Positions 1 to 5,273 of a stretch of 8,301 nt of DNA are shown piece after piece; position 1 is the first letter of the stretch, and the number at the start of each line of letters is the position of its first letter. The notes under the pieces are model-generated. The model made no database searches, was not told where the DNA came from, and worked only from the letters and a program-made list of their open reading frames with translations. The stretch comes from Flavobacteriales bacterium (GTDB lineage Bacteria > Bacteroidota > Bacteroidia > Flavobacteriales_D > Sanyastnellaceae). Location of the stretch: the NCBI GenBank assembly GCA_947460525.1, contig CANHIV010000025.1:1-8301 (forward strand), read 5' to 3'. The position numbers and the translations under genes were made by a program.

Positions 1-2131
1 AGTGAGTCAAGTAGTAAATATTACGCCTGCATATTATCTGCCCAATATTTTAGTGCAACCGCAAAGCATCGCCGCTTGTATTTCTGGAGATGCTATAATT
101 TCGGTGAGTGCCTCTGGAAGTGATATTGGATTTAAGTGGTTCAAGGATGGTGCTGAAATAACCAATTCAAATTCTTCGATTTTGATTATTCCCAATGTTA
201 CGCAGCAAGATCAAGGCAGTTATTGGGTTGAAATTTGGAATCTAGCGGACACGGTGATTAGTGATACATTGAGTTTTATTCCGACCCCACCTGTTGTTTA
301 TTATTTGGATCAGGATTTTGACGGAGTGGGAACCGGTATTGATTCTAGTTCGTGCTATCAACTCATCGGTTATGCTGTTTCTTCTGGAGATTGCAATGAT
401 CAAGATCCAATTATCAATCCTTTTGTACCTGAAATCTGTGAAAACGGCATAGACGAAAATTGTGATGGCATGGACGCTCCATGTGCAGTTAGTGGTTGTA
501 CAGATCAAACGGCATATAATTTTAACCCTACAGCAACTGTTGATGATGGATCATGTTTACCCATAGTATTGGGCTGTCTAGATTCTACTGCCTTTAACTT
601 TAATCCAGCGGCAAATACTGATAATGGTAGCTGCGTGCCAATAATATTGGGATGTATTGATCCTGTAGCATGTAATTATTTGTCTTCTGCCAATACGGAT
701 GACGGGTCTTGCTTGATGCCTCAAATAGAGATTTGTAATAACGTGGATGATAATTGTAATGGACAAATCGACGAAGGTTTAGGTATGGGAAGTATCAATG
801 CTTCACTTTTTGTAACGGCCCAATATCCCTCTTGCAACGGATCTGCATTGAAATCGGCCAATCTTAATTTCGGTAGTGATTCTCCTATAATCCCAGGGTC
901 TGGAAATGACTTATGGTACAAATTCACCGCCCAATTTAATACTTTCAGGGCCAGTTTATCCGCAGCTCTAGGCGACAATGAAATTAGGTTATATCAGGTA
1001 GGAAATGGTTGTCTCCAATGGATTGAAACCGAACACGAATCTTATGTCTCATCAACTGGAGCGACGGGAAATCAAATTTTAATCACAGATGATTTGGTCC
1101 CAGGTCAGATGTACTATGTTGCTGTTCATAATATCAGTGGAACAATGAACCCTAGTGCTAAGATTTGTTTTAATCACTTTACAGGAAGTTCTTGTGATCA
1201 TTATTACACAAACAATTCAGGTATTTATCCCAATGTTTGCACAAGTTTCAAAGCGCAATACAGAGGAAATGCCACCAATTACATTTTTCATGTTCTTTCG
1301 GGAGAAGAAGACAATCAAGATTTAAATATCACACCTTGGACCTATGAAACGGGAAGTGGACTTTCTGTGATTCCAAGAGTAGGGAACGTTTGTCCTGCAA
1401 ATATGTCTACTTCACCTAGAACATATACGATTGAAGTTCCAGTGGTGTACAGTGTTCCGGATGCATCGAATAACTATGTATCAATTTTGGCAAATGCTAC
1501 CAATACGTGCACGGTTACGATGAACCCCGAATCATCTGTGACATTGCGCCCATCAGATCGTTGTCCGGTAACAAAATCCATTTCTGCTTCAATCTCAATC
1601 AATCGTTCGGTTTGTGGAGCAAAACGTTACGAATGGGAGTTCACCCAGCAATTGCCCAATCCGCAACCTCCAATAACTGTGCTGGGAGGAATGAATACCA
1701 GTGTTTTCTTTATCAATAATATTCCTGGTGTATCTTCAGGCAAGACTTACAGCGTGCGCATCAGGCCCATTCATGCCAATGGACAGATAGGAAACTGGGG
1801 CATAGCGCATTGTATGAAAGTAGGTAATGCGGGTATGATTTTGGAACCAAGTTCAATACCGAATGAGTTTGCTTTGCAGGATTCAGGAACCAACCAGTTC
1901 TCAATTTTTCCCAACCCAACAACTGGGGGTTATTTTACTTTGGGTTACAACGGGGAAGTGTCAGAGGAATCAAAGCTATTGACGATGACCGACATCACCG
2001 GTAAGATCGTTTACAAGAATCATGTTGTTCTTAATGGCAATGCTGTTGAGATTGATTATGGTCAATTGGCATCAGGGGTGTATATGGTGATGGTAGGAGA
2101 GGAGCGATTGAGATTGGTGGTGGGGGAATGA
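1..2131 (+). CDS. Large modular secreted protein, type A T9SS sorting domain (5' partial)
   Basis: The reading frame is open from the window edge; the first full codon is at base 2. There is no signal peptide and the sequence enters in the middle of an Ig-like region, so the GTG at base 2 is almost certainly internal and the real start lies upstream. Order by residue of the visible 709: Ig-like domain 15-95 (FKWFKDG and DQGSYWVEI, the typical C-strand Trp and F-strand Tyr); MopE-like unit 100-156 (YYLDQDFDG, then DCNDQDP and EICENGIDENCDG); three Cys-rich repeats 165-237; second MopE-like motif 243-260 (ICNNVDDNCNGQIDEG); a PPC/jelly-roll-like module ~275-392 (NDLWYKFTA, YYVAVHN); Cys-containing beta-rich region ~398-525; fibronectin-III-like region ~525-618 (RYEWEF, YSVRIRP); type A T9SS tail ~632-709 (FSIFPNPTTG, ITGKIVYK, LASGVYMV). 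By family knowledge the tail directs outer-membrane translocation and anchoring or release. The exact role is unknown; adhesion or matrix binding is a guess. A terminator follows 45 bp after the stop. Confidence 0.9.
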   Translation, partial: VSQVVNITPAYYLPNILVQPQSIAACISGDAIISVSASGSDIGFKWFKDGAEITNSNSSILIIPNVTQQDQGSYWVEIWNLADTVISDTLSFIPTPPVVYYLDQDFDGVGTGIDSSSCYQLIGYAVSSGDCNDQDPIINPFVPEICENGIDENCDGMDAPCAVSGCTDQTAYNFNPTATVDDGSCLPIVLGCLDSTAFNFNPAANTDNGSCVPIILGCIDPVACNYLSSANTDDGSCLMPQIEICNNVDDNCNGQIDEGLGMGSINASLFVTAQYPSCNGSALKSANLNFGSDSPIIPGSGNDLWYKFTAQFNTFRASLSAALGDNEIRLYQVGNGCLQWIETEHESYVSSTGATGNQILITDDLVPGQMYYVAVHNISGTMNPSAKICFNHFTGSSCDHYYTNNSGIYPNVCTSFKAQYRGNATNYIFHVLSGEEDNQDLNITPWTYETGSGLSVIPRVGNVCPANMSTSPRTYTIEVPVVYSVPDASNNYVSILANATNTCTVTMNPESSVTLRPSDRCPVTKSISASISINRSVCGAKRYEWEFTQQLPNPQPPITVLGGMNTSVFFINNIPGVSSGKTYSVRIRPIHANGQIGNWGIAHCMKVGNAGMILEPSSIPNEFALQDSGTNQFSIFPNPTTGGYFTLGYNGEVSEESKLLTMTDITGKIVYKNHVVLNGNAVEIDYGQLASGVYMVMVGEERLRLVVGE
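494..712 (+). repeat. Three 78-bp-period coding repeats (Cys-rich 21-residue units)
   Basis: Within the first gene, residues 165-185, 191-211 and 217-237 are copies of one unit. It begins GC(T/L/I)D, has a central Ala-x-Asn-(F/Y) and ends D(D/N)GSC. The units are joined by five-residue linkers (LPIVL, VPIIL). Each has a Cys near both ends, which suggests a small disulphide-closed or metal-binding loop. The nucleotide copies have diverged strongly at synonymous sites, so this is an old protein-level duplication rather than recent slippage. Similar GCxDxxAxN...DGSC units are common in Bacteroidota and marine surface proteins (family recollection); their function is not established here. Confidence 0.85.
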
Positions 2132-2176
2132 TTGATTAGCAATTAGTCGATGTAAAATTCATCTGAAGTTTTGATC

Positions 2177-2208
2177 AAAAAAAAGCCGAAGTTTCCTTCG
2201 GCTTTTTT
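2177..2208. terminator. Bidirectional intrinsic terminator between convergent genes
   Basis: A perfect 7-bp stem GCCGAAG / CTTCGGC (2185-2191 and 2196-2202) encloses a TTTC loop. It is flanked by eight A on the left and six T on the right, so the hairpin with its U-tract can work in either direction. It lies 45 bp after the + strand stop and 15 bp beyond the - strand lipoprotein stop, exactly between two convergent genes. Confidence 0.92.
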
Positions 2209-2223
2209 ATTCAACAGCAGCAA

Positions 2224-2766
2224 TTAAATTTTCTCCAATGTGATTTGATAGTCATCAACACCGTCAGTCATTTTCAATTTCATTTCTTCTTCTCTCAATT
2301 CAATGATTTCCCAAGTTTCTTTGGAGCCATCATCATACGTGATCTCGATGTTCTTTTTGTCTGACGAAAATTCCCACGTTGTGTTTTCGGTGTTGCTATA
2401 GGCATCATCCATATAAATGGCGGTGCAGTTCAACATGGAGTTTTCAAAATCCAAGGTGTTGTAGTCACTATTCACCACAACGGTACTTTTTCCGTCTTTC
2501 TCAAAAGTCCATTTGATGTCCATGGTTCCGGTGATGTTGTAGCTGAACTGATCTCCTGAAAAACAATCCAAAACGCCAGCTGTGCTAGAATTCAATCCGT
2601 TTTGTCCATTGATTGTAAAACTCGTGGCTTTCCACTCAGCAACTACTCTCTGCTTCTTGGTTCTTAAACTAAATCCAGGTCCTTCCTCATATTTGGAACA
2701 TGAAGTGAATGTAAATAATAGGGTGGCAATTACCCATGACGCTAACGTCAAAGTTGATTTTTTCAT
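2224..2766 (-). CDS. Small lipocalin-like outer-membrane lipoprotein, function unknown
   Basis: This 180-residue protein starts with a short basic N-terminus (MKK), a hydrophobic segment (residues 6-20) and a lipobox-like FTSC, with Cys23 as the probable lipidation site. The following SKYEEG places acidic residues just after the Cys, which in Bacteroidota can act as a surface-export signal; this is suggestive only. The mature part opens with R-V-V-A-E-W-K-A, like the WxL/WK start of lipocalin-like domains. It continues as alternating beta strands (MDIKWTFEKDG, TTWEFSSDKKNIEITYDDG, WEIIELREEEMKLKM), a pattern seen in Bacteroidota lipocalin-like lipoproteins. No catalytic motif is visible and the ligand is unknown. 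The start is chosen because it gives a proper lipoprotein signal; no Shine-Dalgarno is evident, as is usual in this phylum. It lies downstream of asnS in the same orientation but beyond a terminator, so it probably has its own promoter. Confidence 0.85.
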   Translation of the reverse strand: MKKSTLTLASWVIATLLFTFTSCSKYEEGPGFSLRTKKQRVVAEWKATSFTINGQNGLNSSTAGVLDCFSGDQFSYNITGTMDIKWTFEKDGKSTVVVNSDYNTLDFENSMLNCTAIYMDDAYSNTENTTWEFSSDKKNIEITYDDGSKETWEIIELREEEMKLKMTDGVDDYQITLEKI

Positions 2767-2798
2767 AAATGAATAATTAGGTGGGTTTTATTTAAATG

Positions 2799-2831
2799 CA
2801 ATATAGTGTAAACCATTTTGTGGGTGCCAAA
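2799..2831 (-). promoter_or_regulatory. Possible Bacteroidota-type promoter of the lipoprotein gene
   Basis: Read on the - strand, TTTG (2831-2828) is followed after 22 bp by TATATTG (2805-2799). This resembles the Bacteroidota primary-sigma pattern (TTTG about 33 and TAnnTTTG about 7 bases before transcription start), but the -7 box lacks one T and the spacer is at the long end. It would leave a leader of roughly 30 nt before the ATG at 2766. The TTTG abuts the end of the asnS terminator. This is a pattern match only. Confidence 0.3.
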
Positions 2832-2832
2832 T

Positions 2833-2857
2833 AAAAAAAGGCCTTGCGGCCTCTTTT
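2833..2857 (-). terminator. Intrinsic terminator of asnS
   Basis: On the - strand the RNA reads AAAAGAGGCC-GCAA-GGCCUUUUUUU. The GGCC/GGCC core closes a GNRA-type GCAA tetraloop. The A-rich left arm, including one G-U pair, pairs with the U-tract, which extends the stem. The asnS stop codon (2858-2856) overlaps the base of the left arm, so gene end and terminator share sequence. Confidence 0.88.
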
Positions 2858-4286
2858 AAAATTCTGCATTCAAGGGCGTACGTGGGAAAGGTATGACATC
2901 ACGGATATTGCTCATGCCTGTGGCATACATAACCATACGCTCAAAGCCCAATCCAAATCCTGCGTGGGGACATGTTCCAAATTTTCTTGTTTCCAAATAC
3001 CACCATATGTGATCTTCTGGAATATTGAATTGTGCACATTTTTCTTTCAATACATCATAGCGCTCTTCACGTTGTGAACCGCCAATGATCTCTCCAATCC
3101 CAGGTACCAAAATATCCATGGCCGCGACCGTCTTTCCATCTTCGTTCAATCGCATGTAAAATGCCTTGATGGCGGCTGGATAGCCGGTGATGATAACGGG
3201 TTTTTGGAAATGCTTCTCTACCAAATAACGCTCGTGCTCACTCTGCAAATCAATCCCCCATGAAACGTCGTATTTGAATTTCTTCTTTTTGTAATGATTG
3301 GAGTTCATCAAAATATCAATGGCCTCGGTATAGGTGATGCGCTCAAAAGGATTGTCAACCACAAACTTCAAACGATCAATCAAAGGCATCGTTTGCCTTT
3401 CGTCCATGGGTTTGGTTTTGTCTTCTTGCGCTTCGCGATCTTGCAGGAAGGTCAAATCTTCTATCGCATGATCCAAAACATATTTCAAACAATATTGCAA
3501 AAACTCTTCGGCCAAATCCATGTTGTCCACGATGTCATTAAAGGCAACTTCGGGTTCGATCATCCAGAACTCCGCCAAGTGACGTGAGGTGTTGGAATTC
3601 TCAGCACGAAAAGTTGGGCCAAAGGTGTACACTTTTCCAAGGGCCAAGGCTGCCAACTCGGCCTCCAATTGACCCGAAACCGTGAGGTTGGAAGATTTTC
3701 CAAAAAAGTCTTGGCTGTGGTCAATTTGTCCTTGCTCGTCTTTGGGGATGTTGTTCAAGTCCAAAGTGGTAACCTTGAACATCTCTCCGGCGCCTTCAGC
3801 ATCACTACCCGTGATAATAGGGGAGTGCAGGTAAAAGAAACCTTTGTCATTGAAGAATTGATGAACCGCAAATGCCAAATGATGGCGCAGACGGAACACA
3901 GCACCAAAGGTGTTGGTTCTAAAACGCAAATGGGCTTTTTCTCGCAAAAACTCCAATGAGGTTTTTTTCATTTGTATCGGGAAATCATTGGGGTCACAGT
4001 CACCCAAAATTTCAAGTCCTGTAGCAATGATCTCTACATTCTGACCTTTACCCAAACTCTCCGCGATAGTACCTTCTATGGAAATACAAGTTCCAGTATA
4101 AAGTCGCTTTAAATCGTTTTCATTAAAATCGGTGGTATTTACGACAACCTGAAGGTTGTTGATTGTAGACCCATCATTGAGTGCGATGAACTGATCATTG
4201 CGAAAAGTTCTCACCCAACCTTTGACAACGACTTGACTGCCAATTGCAGGGTTGGATAAAATTTGTTTGATTTCTGTGCGCTTCAT
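2856..4286 (-). CDS. asnS: Asparagine--tRNA ligase (AsnRS)
   Basis: This cytoplasmic class IIb aminoacyl-tRNA synthetase uses ATP to charge tRNA-Asn with asparagine. At 476 residues it is close to the usual bacterial length (about 465). The N-terminal OB-fold anticodon-binding domain occupies about residues 15-115 ([20 protein letters not shown]). The catalytic domain contains [10 protein letters not shown], which is typical of AsnRS, then class II motif 2 near residues 225-242 ([20 protein letters not shown], with its ATP-binding Arg). Motif 3 is near 443-454 ([12 protein letters not shown]) and the protein ends [12 protein letters not shown]. The ATG at 4286 gives the normal AsnRS N-terminus ([10 protein letters not shown]). 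The gene is 32 bp downstream of the ABC ATPase gene on the same strand with no terminator between, so co-transcription is likely. The presence of asnS suggests direct Asn charging rather than sole reliance on Asp-tRNA amidation. Nothing in the protein looks degraded. Confidence 0.98.
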   Translation of the reverse strand: MKRTEIKQILSNPAIGSQVVVKGWVRTFRNDQFIALNDGSTINNLQVVVNTTDFNENDLKRLYTGTCISIEGTIAESLGKGQNVEIIATGLEILGDCDPNDFPIQMKKTSLEFLREKAHLRFRTNTFGAVFRLRHHLAFAVHQFFNDKGFFYLHSPIITGSDAEGAGEMFKVTTLDLNNIPKDEQGQIDHSQDFFGKSSNLTVSGQLEAELAALALGKVYTFGPTFRAENSNTSRHLAEFWMIEPEVAFNDIVDNMDLAEEFLQYCLKYVLDHAIEDLTFLQDREAQEDKTKPMDERQTMPLIDRLKFVVDNPFERITYTEAIDILMNSNHYKKKKFKYDVSWGIDLQSEHERYLVEKHFQKPVIITGYPAAIKAFYMRLNEDGKTVAAMDILVPGIGEIIGGSQREERYDVLKEKCAQFNIPEDHIWWYLETRKFGTCPHAGFGLGFERMVMYATGMSNIRDVIPFPRTPLNAEF

Positions 4287-4318
4287 ATCTCTATAGCTGA
4301 AGCGCCAAAGTTAATCAA

Positions 4319-5017
4319 TTACAAATGAATTGGTGTATGGGTTTTTTCAGATTCAACCACACCATCGCGCATGCGAATGATCCTGTGTGCAAAGGCGGCA
4401 ATGTCCTCCTCATGCGTTACAATGATGATGGTATTTCCGGCATCATGAATATCTTGAAACAACTTCATGATTTCATGTGATGTTTTTGAATCCAGGTTAC
4501 CCGTGGGTTCATCGGCGAGAATGATGGAGGGGTGATTCACCAAAGCCCTTGCTACGGCAACGCGTTGGCGTTGACCTCCGGAAAGCTCATTGGGCTTGTG
4601 CATCATGCGATTGCCAAGACCTACTTGCTCGAGCACTTGCTTGGCTCGGGCCAATCTTTTTTCTTCTGACCATCCGGCATATACCAGCGGGAGTGCAACG
4701 TTTTCTAAGGCAGTGTATTTGGGCAACAAATTGAAAGTCTGGAAAACGAAACCAATCTCCTTGTTGCGAATAGCCGCCAACTCGTTGTCATCTAATGTGG
4801 CCACGTTAGGACCATTGAGGTAGTATTCACCGGTAGTTGGGCGGTCCAAACAACCCAAAATATTCATCAAAGTTGACTTTCCAGAACCTGAAGGCCCCAT
4901 CAATGCAACGTACTGATTTTTCTCAATGTTAAGCGCTACGCCATTAAGGGCATTCACCTCTTCTTCTCCCACCACGTATCGCTTGGTAAGACCCTCAATT
5001 TTGATTAGACTCGACAT
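4319..5017 (-). CDS. ABC transporter ATP-binding protein, LolD/MacB family
   Basis: This 232-residue ATPase has every motif intact: Walker [10 protein letters not shown] (41-49), Q-loop Gln93 in VFQTFNLLP, signature [15 protein letters not shown] (145-159), Walker B IILADE with catalytic Glu170, D-loop NLDS, and switch His202 in VTHEED. The sequence style ([27 protein letters not shown]) is that of the MacB/LolD/FtsE branch (COG1136). Members power FtsX-like permeases in lipoprotein release, export of peptides or antibiotics, or cell-wall control, rather than nutrient import. The cognate permease is not in this window, so the substrate cannot be assigned and LolD itself is only one possibility. 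It appears to be the first gene of a transcript with asnS, 32 bp downstream. The ATG at 5017 gives the usual N-terminus ([13 protein letters not shown]). Confidence 0.95.
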   Translation of the reverse strand: MSSLIKIEGLTKRYVVGEEEVNALNGVALNIEKNQYVALMGPSGSGKSTLMNILGCLDRPTTGEYYLNGPNVATLDDNELAAIRNKEIGFVFQTFNLLPKYTALENVALPLVYAGWSEEKRLARAKQVLEQVGLGNRMMHKPNELSGGQRQRVAVARALVNHPSIILADEPTGNLDSKTSHEIMKLFQDIHDAGNTIIIVTHEEDIAAFAHRIIRMRDGVVESEKTHTPIHL

Positions 5018-5089
5018 GAGGCGAAATTAAAACATTGAGGCAACTTTTGGATTATATTTACCATCTATTATTCCGTAAAAAGGTTAAGA

Positions 5090-5180
5090 GGGGATGAGGG
5101 GATGAAGGGATGAAGGGATGAGGGGATGAAGGGATGAAGGGATGAAGGGATGAAGGGATGAAGGGATGAAGGGATGAAGT
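5090..5180 (+). repeat. 8-bp tandem repeat array, 11 units of GATGARGG
   Basis: GATG recurs every 8 bp from 5093 to 5173, giving eleven units. Units 1 and 4 are GATGAGGG, the others GATGAAGG, and the last ends GATGAAGT. The + strand is almost purely purine, with GGG or GGGG runs separated by 4-5 bases. The array lies between the divergent ABC-ATPase and T9SS-substrate genes, ending 93 bp before the T9SS start codon. Near-perfect units suggest recent expansion by replication slippage. A solitary copy of the motif (GGGATGAAG, 5208-5216) occurs downstream between two palindromes, so the array may have grown from that element. Confidence 0.95.
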
Positions 5181-5184
5181 TGGG

Positions 5185-5239
5185 ATCGGGCTTTAGCCCG
5201 ATTGAAAGGGATGAAGTGGAAATAGGGCTTTGGCCGAAT
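5185..5239. repeat. REP-like palindrome with a degenerate second copy
   Basis: ATCGGGC-TTTA-GCCCGAT (5185-5202) is a perfect 7-bp inverted repeat with a 4-nt loop. A decayed version, ATAGGGCTTTGGCCGAAT (5222-5239), follows after 19 bp and can no longer form the full stem. The spacer contains GGGATGAAG, the same motif as the tandem array. A pair of short GC-rich palindromes between genes is the usual form of a REP-type dispersed element. There is no U-tract after the perfect stem, so it is not a normal terminator. That it is dispersed in this genome is an inference which one window cannot show. Confidence 0.65.
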
Positions 5240-5257
5240 AAGAAAAGTAAGAAAAGT
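5240..5257 (+). repeat. Two tandem copies of AAGAAAAGT
   Basis: Two exact 9-bp copies lie immediately after the degenerate palindrome and before an AT-rich stretch leading to the ATG at 5274. This continues the repetitive character of the intergenic region and lies where a leader or core promoter of the downstream gene would be expected. No function is assigned. Confidence 0.7.
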
Positions 5258-5273
5258 AATTTTTTATATCACG

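Noticed and set aside
2..100. GTG at base 2 as the true start of the first gene
   Set aside because: No signal peptide follows although the protein has a T9SS tail, which requires Sec export. The frame is already inside an Ig-like region at the window edge, so the gene is 5' truncated by the window.
3669..3959. 96-codon open frame on the + strand opposite asnS, and similar ones at 3294-3587 and 2844-3077
   Set aside because: They lie entirely, or (2844-3077) almost entirely, antisense to a well-conserved AsnRS gene and show no domain, signal or start context of their own.
5035..5060. Possible + strand promoter: TTG (5035-5037) and TATATTTA (5053-5060)
   Set aside because: The spacer is about 15 bp, short for the Bacteroidota pattern, and the -7 box lacks its final G. 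It would imply a ~200-nt leader across the array. It is too weak to list, though it is the best + strand candidate seen upstream of the array.
5090..5180. Tandem array considered as a CRISPR array or iteron origin
   Set aside because: Units are only 8 bp with no unique spacers, and there is no Rep gene, DnaA-box cluster or cas gene nearby.
5185..5202. Palindrome as an intrinsic terminator of an upstream transcript
   Set aside because: There is no T-run after the stem in either direction and no gene reads into it from the left on the + strand.
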